A stretch of DNA of 64,000 bases from positions 434,001 to 498,000 of the forward strand of contig NZ_JAIWNA010000002.1 in NCBI RefSeq assembly GCF_020216065.1, given 5' to 3'. Below the pieces are notes generated by a model. That model saw nothing but the letters and a program-made list of their open reading frames with translations. It searched no databases and was not told the DNA's origin. Positions 51,155-62,253 of this stretch are shown here, piece after piece. Position numbers and translations under genes: made by a program. Within the stretch, counting starts at the first letter, position 1. Every line of letters begins with the position of its first letter. Origin of the DNA: Nocardia rosealba (GTDB lineage Bacteria > Actinomycetota > Actinomycetes > Mycobacteriales > Mycobacteriaceae).

Positions 51155-52591
51155 CTACGCGCCCGCCGGTTCGTTCACCGATCCGGGCCGTGACACCGCG
51201 TGCGGCAGCACGGTGGAACGCGGACCACCGACGCGATATCCGGCACCACGATGGTGGGCGGGCAGCCGATCACCGGCCCCGAAGAGGGCGTTGCGCAAGG
51301 TCCCCGGCTCGTATTCGGTGCGGTACACACCGCGTTCGGTCAACACCGGAACGACATGGTTCACGATGTCCTCGAACGTGCCGGGGGTGATGGCGTAGGC
51401 GAGGTTGAATCCGTCGAGATCGGTGTCGGCGACCCACTCCTGCAGCAGGTCGGCGACGGTTTCGCCGGAACCGGTGAACACCGGCCCCATGCCGCCGATG
51501 CCCGCCCAGCGCCCGATGTCGCGCACCGTCCATTCGCGGCCGTCGTCGTCGAATTCCTGGAACGCCGCCACCGCGGACTGGATGGCGTTGCTGTGCACCT
51601 CACCGATCGGGTCGTCGAGGTCGTAGCGCGACAGGTCGATTCCCATCCAGCCCGACATGAACACCAGCCCGCCCTCGACGCTCGCGTAGGACAGGTATTC
51701 CTCGTGTTTGGCCCGTGCCGCCTCGTCCGTCTCGTCGGTGATGATGGTGGCCAGCGCGTAGATTCTGGCCTCGTACCGCCCACGTCCCGCCGCCTCCAAG
51801 GCGTCGCGAACTCGCGAAACGGTCTGGGCCAGCACGCGTTTGGAGGGACCTGCGATGAAGATCGCCTCGGCGTTCTCGGCCGCGAACTGTACCCCGCGCG
51901 GTGAGGCGCCCGCCTGATAGATCACCGGCGTGCGCTGCGGTGACGGCTCCGACACGTGAATTCCGGGCACGGTGTAGTGCTTGCCGTAATGACCGATGTG
52001 GTGCACCTTCGCCGGATCGGTGTAGACGCCGCGGTCGGCATCGCGGATCACCGCGTCGTCCTCCCACGAGCCCTCCCAGAGCTTGTAGAGCACCTCGAGG
52101 TACTCGTCGGCCCGGTCGTAGCGTTCGTCGTGATCGAGCTGATCGGCATCACCGAAATTCCTTGCCGCCGAAGGCAGATAACCCGTCACCACATTCCAGC
52201 CGAGGCGCCCGCGCGTGAGGTGGTCGAGGGTCGACATACGGCGCGCGAATGGGAACGGATGCTCGAACCCGGTGCCGGTGGTGATGCCGAAGCCCAGATG
52301 CTCGGTCACCGCCGCCATCGCCGACACCAGCAGCAGCGGGTCGGCGACGGGTGTCTGCGCCCCCTGGCGCAGCGCGGCGGCGTCGTCGCCGCCGTACACG
52401 TCGTAGGTGCCGAGGACATCGGCGATGAAGATGCCGTCGAACCGTCCGCGTTCCAGCAGTTTCGCCAGCTCGGTCCAGTAGCCGATATCGGTGTAGCGGT
52501 CGGACTGGTCGAGCGGGTGACGCCACAGTCCCGGTGACTGGTGGGCCACGCAGTTCATGTCGAACGCGTTGAATCGGATCGGCCTGCTCAT
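51155..52591 (-). CDS. NtaA/SnaA/DszA-family LLM flavin monooxygenase
   Basis: The 478-residue protein opens with RFNAFDMNCVAHQSPGLWRH and continues LERGRFDGIFIADVLGTYDV, GTGFEHPFPFARRMSTLDHL, RLGWNVVTGYLPSAARNFG, DQLDHDERYDRADEYLEVLY and YQAGASPRGVQFAAENAEAI. This is the NtaA/DszA group that oxidises sulfones, nitrilotriacetate or similar compounds with FMNH2. DszA cleaves the dibenzothiophene sulfone ring, but many relatives act on other sulfur compounds. ATG 52591 overlaps the stop of the upstream gene by 4 bp. The C-terminal 50 residues are Arg/Gly/Pro-rich and look non-conserved. Confidence 0.86.
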   Translation of the reverse strand: MSRPIRFNAFDMNCVAHQSPGLWRHPLDQSDRYTDIGYWTELAKLLERGRFDGIFIADVLGTYDVYGGDDAAALRQGAQTPVADPLLLVSAMAAVTEHLGFGITTGTGFEHPFPFARRMSTLDHLTRGRLGWNVVTGYLPSAARNFGDADQLDHDERYDRADEYLEVLYKLWEGSWEDDAVIRDADRGVYTDPAKVHHIGHYGKHYTVPGIHVSEPSPQRTPVIYQAGASPRGVQFAAENAEAIFIAGPSKRVLAQTVSRVRDALEAAGRGRYEARIYALATIITDETDEAARAKHEEYLSYASVEGGLVFMSGWMGIDLSRYDLDDPIGEVHSNAIQSAVAAFQEFDDDGREWTVRDIGRWAGIGGMGPVFTGSGETVADLLQEWVADTDLDGFNLAYAITPGTFEDIVNHVVPVLTERGVYRTEYEPGTLRNALFGAGDRLPAHHRGAGYRVGGPRSTVLPHAVSRPGSVNEPAGA

Positions 52592-53805
52592 CGCGCAACC
52601 TCCGTGCGGCGCTCGCCCGCGCTCCAACCGAACGGCAACTCGGTGCCGTTGAGCAGGTAGTCACCGACGGCCCGGGCTTTGAAGATCGCCGGGTTGTGCA
52701 CGGAGACGGTGCGCGCGTTGCGCCAGTGCCGGTCCAGGCGCAGCTGTTCGGACACGATGGACGCCCCACCGAGCTCGAACAGCTGGGTCGTGGCCGCAAG
52801 GACGATATCGATCACCGCGAGTTGTGCCTGCGCGGCCGCGAGTTCGGCGGCGGCGAGGTCGCCGTGGTCCTTCGCTCCGGCGTCGAGGACGCGGTCGAGA
52901 ATGTCCGCGACGGCCAGGACGGTCGCGCGAGCGGTGAACGCCGCCGCCGACAACTTGCCGATCACCTGCTGGACGAGGGGGTCCTCGCGCGGCAGATCGG
53001 CCGAGGCGTGCGTGTAGGTGCGGGTGCGCGCGCTCACCCATTCCCTGGCGTCGCGCTCGGCGCGGGCGGCGATCCCGGCGAGCACCGCGAGCTGCACCAA
53101 CTGCAGGTAGGCGGTGCCGTAGGTGGGGCCCGCGACACCGTAGCCGGGCCCGAGGACGCGATCGGGCGCCACCACGACATCGGTGAACTCGGTGGTACCG
53201 CTGGCGGTGAGCCGCTGCCCGAAACCGTCCCAGTCGTCGTGCTGCACCACACCCTCGGCGTTCGCGTCGACCAGCACGCCGAGGCGCTCACCGTCACGAT
53301 CGGCGGCGACCAGGATGTGATCGGCGAACAGCGAACCGGTGCTGTAGTACTTCACCCCGTTGAGGAGCAGCCGGTCGCCGTCCTCGGTGAGCCGGGTGCG
53401 ATACCGGTCGACGGCGCCCACCCCGGGTTCGGTGATCGCATTGCCGACCAGGGTGCCCGCGGCCACCGCCCGCAACCACCGCTCCCGCTGCGGGCCCGGC
53501 TCGGCCAGCCGCTGATCCTCCACGAACGACCAGTGCACCCGCAGCGCCTGCGGCAGGTTCGACTCGGCGGCCGCCAGGTCGATGAGCAGCCGGAACAGCT
53601 GGCGTACGCTCGCACCGTAGCCGCCGAACTCGACCGGTACCCGCAGGGCACCGAACCGGGCCTCCTTCAGCCAGGTGACCTCGTCGAAGGGCAATCTGCG
53701 GTCGACCTCTCTCGCCACCGCACCGGCGGCGATCCGGTCGAAGATCGGGGCGAAGACGGCATCGAGCTCGGAATCTGTGATCGCGGACGCGGTGGTGGAA
53801 GTCAT
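52588..53805 (-). CDS. SfnC/DszC-like flavin monooxygenase (acyl-CoA dehydrogenase fold)
   Basis: The 405-residue protein starts at ATG 53805 ([20 protein letters not shown]). Family elements are [62 protein letters not shown] and [20 protein letters not shown]. It is paralogous to the gene at 47326, so two members bracket the operon. It is the first gene, with a 160-bp upstream gap shared with the divergent gcvP riboswitch leader. In Pseudomonas, sfnB and sfnC are needed for growth on dimethylsulfone. Confidence 0.84.
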   Translation of the reverse strand: MTSTTASAITDSELDAVFAPIFDRIAAGAVAREVDRRLPFDEVTWLKEARFGALRVPVEFGGYGASVRQLFRLLIDLAAAESNLPQALRVHWSFVEDQRLAEPGPQRERWLRAVAAGTLVGNAITEPGVGAVDRYRTRLTEDGDRLLLNGVKYYSTGSLFADHILVAADRDGERLGVLVDANAEGVVQHDDWDGFGQRLTASGTTEFTDVVVAPDRVLGPGYGVAGPTYGTAYLQLVQLAVLAGIAARAERDAREWVSARTRTYTHASADLPREDPLVQQVIGKLSAAAFTARATVLAVADILDRVLDAGAKDHGDLAAAELAAAQAQLAVIDIVLAATTQLFELGGASIVSEQLRLDRHWRNARTVSVHNPAIFKARAVGDYLLNGTELPFGWSAGERRTEVAR

Positions 53806-53970
53806 GCCCCAACGATCGCGCAGCGGGCTGCCGGATTCACCGGTTGCGCGCAGGGGGATCGAAACGTCTCCTCGGCACGGTGGGGGAGTGACGAGCACTA
53901 CACCCCCGGCGGGCCCTGGTGGCGCGACCGGGGGTTTGCTGCCTCTAGACTCGGGGGTGCGTCGCCGTCG

Positions 53971-54160
53971 TGCGGGAGAGTCCTGGGATCGCAAGAGTCC
54001 GGGCGCCGAAGGAGCAGCACCTCCCCGTCAATCTCTCAGGCAACAGGGACCGCGCGGTGATTCGACGCCTCTGGAAAGCGGTGGCATCCGGCTGCCCGCC
54101 CACGGGGAAAGGGGCACGGTCTCGACCGGCTACCGAATCTCTCAGGCGCACAGACAGAGG
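53971..54160 (+). ncRNA. Tandem glycine riboswitch in the gcvP leader
   Basis: Two consecutive glycine aptamers are visible. Aptamer 1 (about 53971-54057) has GCGGGAGAGTCCTGGGATCG, then CGCCGAAGGAGCAGCACC, CAATCTCTCAGGCAACAGGG and ACCGCGC. Aptamer 2 (about 54068-54160) has CCTCTGGAAAGCGG, GGGGAAAGGGGCAC and GAATCTCTCAGGCGCACAGA followed by CAGAGG. Arms CCTCTG (54068-54073) and CAGAGG (54155-54160) pair as P1 of aptamer 2. The CTCTCAGGC blocks are the family hallmark. It should switch gcvP on when glycine is abundant. TAGACT (53945-53950) is a -10 candidate just upstream. Confidence 0.92.
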
Positions 54161-54176
54161 GGGAGGGCTGGTACCC

Positions 54177-54194
54177 GTCGGCCACGAGGCCGAC
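54177..54194 (+). promoter_or_regulatory. Hairpin between riboswitch and gcvP ribosome site
   Basis: GTCGGCC (54177-54183) and GGCCGAC (54188-54194) pair perfectly across ACGA. The stem ends 11 nt before GGAG (54206-54209) and 20 nt before the GTG start, so it could act as part of the riboswitch expression platform by affecting ribosome access. No T-run follows, so it is less likely a terminator. Confidence 0.45.
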
Positions 54195-54214
54195 CCGCCC
54201 GACCTGGAGCTGCC

Positions 54215-57025
<2,811 letters not shown>

Positions 57026-57034
57026 TCCCCGCTG

Positions 57035-57072
57035 ATCCGGGCCCCGCCGATGCTGTTCGGCGGGGCCCGGAT
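57035..57072 (+). terminator. Terminator of gcvP
   Basis: ATCCGGGCCCCGCCGA (57035-57050) pairs perfectly over 16 bp with 57057-57072, with loop TGCTGT. It starts 10 nt after the gcvP stop. A weak T-containing tract (ATTCGTTC) follows. It is positioned to end the gcvP transcript before the next gene. Confidence 0.9.
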
Positions 57073-57181
57073 TCGTTCACGGCCCCGAATTCGGGCACCC
57101 GGTGGGCTGCCCGGCGTGGGCGCGGTCGGTACGGTGGCGGATGGGGCGGGATGTTCCCATGACCAGGAGGGGATCGAATCG

Positions 57182-58033
57182 TTGAGTATCGGCGAGATAG
57201 TGCGCGAGATCGAGGTAGCCGGAGCACCGTACGGGGTCACCGTCGGACCGGACGGCGCGTTGTGGTTCACATTGGTGACCCAGGGTGCCATCGGGCGGTA
57301 TGCCGAGGGACAGGTCGACACCTTTGCCCTCGACCCCGTCGGTGGCCAACCCACGGTGATCGTGGCGGGGAACGATAACGCTTTGTGGTTCACCGAGTTC
57401 CACGGTGGCAGGCTGGGCCGGATCACCCTCGACGGCGCGGTGAGCAGTCTGCCGATGGACGGGCCCTACGGTGTGTGCGCTGGGCCCGGCGGCATGTGGT
57501 TCACCGAATTGCAGGCCGGTCGGGTCGGCCGGATCGCGGGCGACGGCAAGATCGAGGGGGTCGCGGTCGACGGCATGCCGTCGATGATCACCGCGGGCTC
57601 CGACGGTGCGGTGTGGTTCACGGTGAACCAGGGCAACGCGATCGGCCGCATCGACACCGCCCTCACGGTGACCCTGCACCCCCTGCCCACCCAGGAGGCG
57701 GCGCCGGTCGGCATCACCTCCGGGCCGGACGGTGCGGTGTGGTTCACCGAGATCGGCGTGGGCGCGATCGGCCGGATCGACAGCGCGGGCACCGTCACCG
57801 AATACGCCCTGCCGGACCGTGATTCACGCCCACACGCAATCGTCACGGGCCCCGACGGCGCGCTCTGGTTCACCGAATGGGCCAGCGGGAACCTGGGCCG
57901 GATCGACACCGACGGCAAGATCGACCACCTCACCCTCCCCGGCGCCGAGCCCCACGGACTCACGGTGGATTCCACCGGTCACCTCTGGGTGGCCATGGAA
58001 TCCGGGGCGCTGGTCGAGGTTTCACCAGGCTGA
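57182..58033 (+). CDS. Virginiamycin B lyase (Vgb)-like beta-propeller protein
   Basis: The 283-residue protein starts at TTG 57182, preceded by AGGAGGGG with 9-nt spacing. It is a repeat protein of about seven units, each with a PDGALWFT-type strand and IGRI turn, such as GVTVGPDGALWFTLVTQGAI and GITSGPDGAVWFTEIGVGAI. RPHAIVTGPDGALWFTEWAS and EPHGLTVDSTGHLWVAM carry the two His-containing motifs that match the active-site side of Vgb. Vgb opens streptogramin B rings by elimination; many relatives in soil actinobacteria have other, unknown roles. No signal peptide. Promoter-like sequence in the gap is unclear. It ends 46 bp before the convergent ABC exporter gene. Confidence 0.8.
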   Translation: MSIGEIVREIEVAGAPYGVTVGPDGALWFTLVTQGAIGRYAEGQVDTFALDPVGGQPTVIVAGNDNALWFTEFHGGRLGRITLDGAVSSLPMDGPYGVCAGPGGMWFTELQAGRVGRIAGDGKIEGVAVDGMPSMITAGSDGAVWFTVNQGNAIGRIDTALTVTLHPLPTQEAAPVGITSGPDGAVWFTEIGVGAIGRIDSAGTVTEYALPDRDSRPHAIVTGPDGALWFTEWASGNLGRIDTDGKIDHLTLPGAEPHGLTVDSTGHLWVAMESGALVEVSPG

Positions 58034-58079
58034 CCCCTGGGGCACCTCTGCCACGCCAGGTTGGGTACTGCTGCGGTCA

Positions 58080-59795
58080 TCAACTGGTGGTGACCGCAGC
58101 GTCGGTGATCTCCACGAAATCTGCGTAGCGCCCGCCCTTTTCGACGAGTTCGTGGTGGGTGCCCTGCTCCACGACACTTCCCTTGTCCAGGAAGAGGACG
58201 CGGTCGGCGGTTCGGACCGTGCGCAGGCGGTGGGCGACGACGATGACGGTTCGCCCGGCCATCAGGCGTTCGATGCCACGGTGGACGGCTGCTTCGTTGG
58301 TGGGGTCGAGTGCCGAGGTGACTTCGTCGAGCAGCACGATGGGTGCGTCCTTCAGGAGGGCGCGGGCGATCGAAACACGTTGGCGCTCACCACCGGACAG
58401 CAGCGCACCGCCCTCGCCGACGGCGGCCGACCAGCCACCGGGCAGCCGGTCGACCACCTCGTCCAGCCCGGCCGCGGTCGCCGCCGCCCGCACCTCGGTG
58501 TCGGTGGCGTCGGGGCGGCCGAGGCGAATGTTGTCCTCGATCGTGCCGTCGAACAGGTACACATCCTGGAAGACGATCGCGAGGGACGACATCAGGGTCG
58601 CGGTGTCGATGTCGCGTACATCGACACCGCCGATACGCACCGCGCCCGCGTCGACATCGTGGAACCGGGCGAGCAATTGGAGCACCGTGGATTTCCCGGC
58701 GCCGGAGGGGCCGACGATCGCGAACCGCCGACCCTGCGGCACCTGGAATGTCAGCCCGGCCAGCACTGTGCGACCGTCGCGCGCGAAGCCGACGGCGTCG
58801 AATTCCAGATCGTGGCGGCTCGGGCGGACCGGATCGCGCGGCTCGGGAAGCGGTTCGGTGCTGAGCAGGTCGTCCAGCCGGGTGAGCTGGGAATGTGCGC
58901 TACGCAGCTTGCCACCCAGATCGGCCAGTGACAGCAACGGTTCGGCGCAACGGGCGGCGAGCACCAAGATCGCCAGCAGCTCGGCCGCACCGATCCGTCC
59001 GCCGAGCGCGAGGTAGGCGCCGAGCGCTAGCAGCACGGTGAATGCGGTCTGGACGACGAGCGTGAGACCGACCATCCCCGGCAGCGCGGTGCGCACCGAC
59101 CGATGAGTGGCTCGCTGCAACTCGCGCAGCGCGTCGTCGAGCAGACCGAACCGTTCGGTGCTTCGGCCACCGGCGCGCAACACGGGCTGGGCCCGCAGAT
59201 ATTCGATCACGCGGCCCGCAGCCTCGTGGTCGCGGGCGTGCCGGTCGGCATCGGTGGCCGCCAGTGCACGACTCGCCCGGATCTGCACCACGGCCACCAG
59301 GGGGACGGCGACCAGCGCGGCCAGTCCGAGCCGCCAATCGAACACCGCGATCACCACCACGATGGTCGCCGGCGTCAGCGTCGCGGTGATGAACGGGCTG
59401 AGCAGATGCGCGATCACGCCCATCGCCTCGAGCACACCCCGGCTGGCCAGCACCGACACCTCACCCACCCGGTCCGGCCCGAACCAGCCGACCGGCAACC
59501 GCGCCAGGTGGTCGCCGACGCGGTGGTAGGTCCCGCGCAGCAGTGTGGTGCCCGACCGGAAACCCGACAGATCGCTGACATAACGCAACACGGCGTACCC
59601 CGCGACCGCGCAACCGAACCCGATCAGCCACGGCCAGGCCCGCGCGGGTTCGCTGCCGAACAGCTCACGCAACACGGGAACGAGCAGCAGATAGGACAAC
59701 CCTTCGAGCACGGCGGTGACACTCATCAACACCACGGTCCGGCGAACCGGGCCCGCGTACTGATGACCGAGCACCCGTAACAGTGTGCGGATCAT
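58080..59795 (-). CDS. ABC exporter half-transporter (type IV, MsbA-like) B
   Basis: The 571-residue protein has an N-terminal membrane domain with about six helices (about 15-290) and a C-terminal ATPase: Walker A FAIVGPSGAGKSTVLQLL, signature LLSGGERQRVSIARALL, Walker B IVLLDEVTSALDPTNEAA, and His in VVAHRLRTVRT. It forms a heterodimer with the protein encoded at 59792-61549, as in IrtAB, YbtPQ or related siderophore and drug transporters. Direction of transport is not determined. Its start overlaps the partner's stop by 4 bp. There is no substrate-binding gene nearby. Confidence 0.86.
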   Translation of the reverse strand: MIRTLLRVLGHQYAGPVRRTVVLMSVTAVLEGLSYLLLVPVLRELFGSEPARAWPWLIGFGCAVAGYAVLRYVSDLSGFRSGTTLLRGTYHRVGDHLARLPVGWFGPDRVGEVSVLASRGVLEAMGVIAHLLSPFITATLTPATIVVVIAVFDWRLGLAALVAVPLVAVVQIRASRALAATDADRHARDHEAAGRVIEYLRAQPVLRAGGRSTERFGLLDDALRELQRATHRSVRTALPGMVGLTLVVQTAFTVLLALGAYLALGGRIGAAELLAILVLAARCAEPLLSLADLGGKLRSAHSQLTRLDDLLSTEPLPEPRDPVRPSRHDLEFDAVGFARDGRTVLAGLTFQVPQGRRFAIVGPSGAGKSTVLQLLARFHDVDAGAVRIGGVDVRDIDTATLMSSLAIVFQDVYLFDGTIEDNIRLGRPDATDTEVRAAATAAGLDEVVDRLPGGWSAAVGEGGALLSGGERQRVSIARALLKDAPIVLLDEVTSALDPTNEAAVHRGIERLMAGRTVIVVAHRLRTVRTADRVLFLDKGSVVEQGTHHELVEKGGRYADFVEITDAAVTTS

Positions 59796-61549
59796 GACAG
59801 CTCGCTTCCTTGTTCGGCCCGCCAGAACGCGGCGAACGCGCCGCCCTCGGCCAGCAGTCGGGTGGGTGCGCCGCGCTCGACGATCACGCCGTCCCGCAGC
59901 AGGACGACCGTGTCGGCGTCGGCGATGGTTTCGTGTCGATGGGCGATGACGAGCACCGTGCGGTCACCGCGCAGGTTCGCCATGGCCTGGCGTAACGCCC
60001 GCTCGGTCTGCGGGTCGGCGAAGGCAGTCGCCTCGTCGAGCACCAGTACAGGGGTGTCGGCCAGCAGGGCGCGGGCGAGCGAAAGTCGTTGTGCCTCACC
60101 GCCGGAGAGTCCGGCCTGTTCGCCGAGAACGGTGTCGTACCCGTGCGGCAGGTCGAGGATCCGTTCGTGGATCCCGGCCAGCCGGGCGGCCTCGATCACC
60201 CGTTCACGGTCGGCGTGTGGCACGGCGAGCGCGATATTGTCGGCGACCGAGGCGCGCAGCAGTCGCACATCCTGGAAGACGAACGACACCGACCGGTAGA
60301 GCCGATCGCTGCCGATGTCACGCAGATCGGCGCCACCGAGGACGACGCTGCCGTGACTCGGGTCGAAGAATCGCAGAAGTAGTTGCGCCAGTGTCGATTT
60401 GCCGCTGCCCGACGGTCCGACCAGTGCGGTGACGGTACCCGGCTCGAGGACCAGATCGATCCCGCGCAGCACCTCCCGGTCGTCGTAGCCGAATCGCACG
60501 TCTCGCAGCTCGACTCGGTGCCCGCGCGGTGCCACGGGTTGTGCGGGTTCGGGCAGTGGCCGCACGGCGAGTACCTCGTTGATCCGGCCGATCGCGTGAC
60601 CGGCCGCCTGCAGATCGTCGAAACCGTGTTGCAGCGCCGCGACCGGCGCGGTCAGGCCGAGCCCGAGCAGCAGGAACGGCAGCAGATCGGCGGCGATCAG
60701 CTCGCCACGGGTCAGCAGGAAGGTGCCACCGCTCAGAATCACCAGCAGCACGAACGGCGGCGACAACGCCAGCTGCATCCCGGCTGCCACCGGGGCGAGA
60801 CCGCGGACGAAACGCAGGAATGTATCGGCGAATTCGTCTGCGGCCGTGCGGAATCGCCGATGTGCCCGATCGCCATCGCCGAAGGCCTTGACCACCGCGA
60901 TGCCCTGCACGAACTCCACCACCGCATCGGCGATGCGACCCATCGCGGCGTCGAACTCCCGCTGTTCGCGTTCCCTCGCCGGCAGCAGGAGCAGCGGCAC
61001 GTGCAGCAGTGCGAGCAGGACCGGGACGAGTGTGATGAGCGTGAGCTGCCAGTCCACCGTGCACAGATACGCCAGCGAAACCAATGGCACCACGAATGCC
61101 GACACCAGCTCACCCGGCGCGTGCGCGAGCACCGGATGCACCGCGCTCACGTCGTCGCCGACCACCTTGGCCAGCTCACCGGTTCGGCGGCCCGAGAACC
61201 AGCCGATCGGCACGCGCCCCAGCTGGGCGGCGAGCCGGCGCCGGAACCCCAGCTGTACCCGGCCGTCGAGAACATGGCCGAGCCCGGCCGCCGTACCGGT
61301 GAACACCAGCCGCACCAGCAGACCGACCGCCCCGACCAGCACCGCGAGCCACACATGGTCGTGATCCACCGGCCCGGCCGACAAGAGCACCCGGCCCACC
61401 TCGACCACCGCGAGCAACGGCGCCAACCCGGCGAGCGAGCCGATGACCTGCGCGATCATCACGGCGGCGAACCCGGGGGCATAGGGGCGGACCGAACTCG
61501 CCAGGCTCGGCGGCGGCTCCGCCCCGCCCCGTTCGATTGTCATCGTCAT
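59792..61549 (-). CDS. ABC exporter half-transporter (type IV, MsbA-like) A
   Basis: The 585-residue protein has a membrane domain with about six helices (about 25-310; for example FAAVMIAQVIGSLAGLAPLL and LALLHVPLLLLPAREREQRE) and an ATPase domain: Walker A ALVGPSGSGKSTLAQLLL, signature GLSGGEAQRLSLARALL, Walker B VLVLDEATAFADPQTERA. The Walker B end reads DEATAFAD instead of the more usual DEATSALD. It is the first gene of the two-gene operon, divergent from the TetR gene. No siderophore-interacting domain is attached, unlike IrtA. Substrate unknown. Confidence 0.86.
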   Translation of the reverse strand: MTMTIERGGAEPPPSLASSVRPYAPGFAAVMIAQVIGSLAGLAPLLAVVEVGRVLLSAGPVDHDHVWLAVLVGAVGLLVRLVFTGTAAGLGHVLDGRVQLGFRRRLAAQLGRVPIGWFSGRRTGELAKVVGDDVSAVHPVLAHAPGELVSAFVVPLVSLAYLCTVDWQLTLITLVPVLLALLHVPLLLLPAREREQREFDAAMGRIADAVVEFVQGIAVVKAFGDGDRAHRRFRTAADEFADTFLRFVRGLAPVAAGMQLALSPPFVLLVILSGGTFLLTRGELIAADLLPFLLLGLGLTAPVAALQHGFDDLQAAGHAIGRINEVLAVRPLPEPAQPVAPRGHRVELRDVRFGYDDREVLRGIDLVLEPGTVTALVGPSGSGKSTLAQLLLRFFDPSHGSVVLGGADLRDIGSDRLYRSVSFVFQDVRLLRASVADNIALAVPHADRERVIEAARLAGIHERILDLPHGYDTVLGEQAGLSGGEAQRLSLARALLADTPVLVLDEATAFADPQTERALRQAMANLRGDRTVLVIAHRHETIADADTVVLLRDGVIVERGAPTRLLAEGGAFAAFWRAEQGSELS

Positions 61550-61567
61550 CGCACACTCGATTCAGAA

Positions 61568-61653
61568 AGTCACTGTCTCTAGACAGCGACTGTACGAGCG
61601 TCCTTACAGACAGTCAATGTCTGAATGAAAGTGGCAGTCAGCAGATAGTGACT
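61568..61653. promoter_or_regulatory. Three palindromes between ABC exporter and TetR genes
   Basis: Site 1 (61568-61591) has inner arms CTGTCT and AGACAG around CT, and outer AGTC and GACT. Site 2 (61607-61623) has CAGACA and TGTCTG around GTCAA. Site 3 (61636-61653) has AGTCA and TGACT around eight bases. Sites 1 and 2 share the TGTCT/AGACA element. All lie in the 122-bp divergent promoter region, where a TetR dimer would control both directions. No binding is shown. Confidence 0.65.
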
Positions 61654-61671
61654 TCCTGATAACCTGGCCAC

Positions 61672-62253
61672 ATGGCTGGACTACGCGAACGCTGGCGGCT
61701 CAACGCCATGCACACCGTTCAGGAACGCGCGCTCGACCTGTTCGACGCGAAGGGCTTCGCCGCGGTCACCATCGAGGAGATCGCCGCCGCGGCCGAGGTC
61801 TCACCCTCGACGGTCTACCGGCTCTTCGGCACCAAGGAGGGCATCATCGTCGCCGACGAGTTCGACAACCTCAGCGACGAACAGCTCGCGAAGGTGGTCG
61901 ACCCGCACGATCCGATCGGCAGCCTCATCCGATCCGTGCGCGAGTACGACACGGGCACGAACGAATCTGGCTCCGAACCCGGTCCGTGGCGGCGCAGCCT
62001 GCGCTATCACTTCACCGAACCGTCGGTTCGGCGCGCGGCCTACGCCTCGGCCGACCGCACGAGCCAGCGGCTGTCACCGCTGCTCGCCTCGACAGGCCGT
62101 TTCTCCGAGGCGCAGGCCAAGGTGGCGACCAACGCGCTCATCTTCGGCTACCTCGCCGCCTTGGAACAGTGGTTCCTCGACGGCGGTGACCGACCCGTCG
62201 CCGCCTATGTCGACGAGGCACTCGACCCATTACGGGCCCTCTGGGGCGACTGA
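61672..62253 (+). CDS. TetR family regulator of the ABC exporter pair
   Basis: The 193-residue protein has an N-terminal helix-turn-helix (ALDLFDAKGFAAVTIEEIAA, AAEVSPSTVYRLFGTKEGII) and a C-terminal ligand domain including PWRRSLRYHFTEPSVRRAAY and LIFGYLAALEQWFLDGGDRP. It is divergent from the half-transporter genes with three palindromes in between, so it most likely represses both. Ligand unknown, probably the transported compound or a related drug. It ends directly against the stop of the next gene. Confidence 0.88.
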   Translation: MAGLRERWRLNAMHTVQERALDLFDAKGFAAVTIEEIAAAAEVSPSTVYRLFGTKEGIIVADEFDNLSDEQLAKVVDPHDPIGSLIRSVREYDTGTNESGSEPGPWRRSLRYHFTEPSVRRAAYASADRTSQRLSPLLASTGRFSEAQAKVATNALIFGYLAALEQWFLDGGDRPVAAYVDEALDPLRALWGD

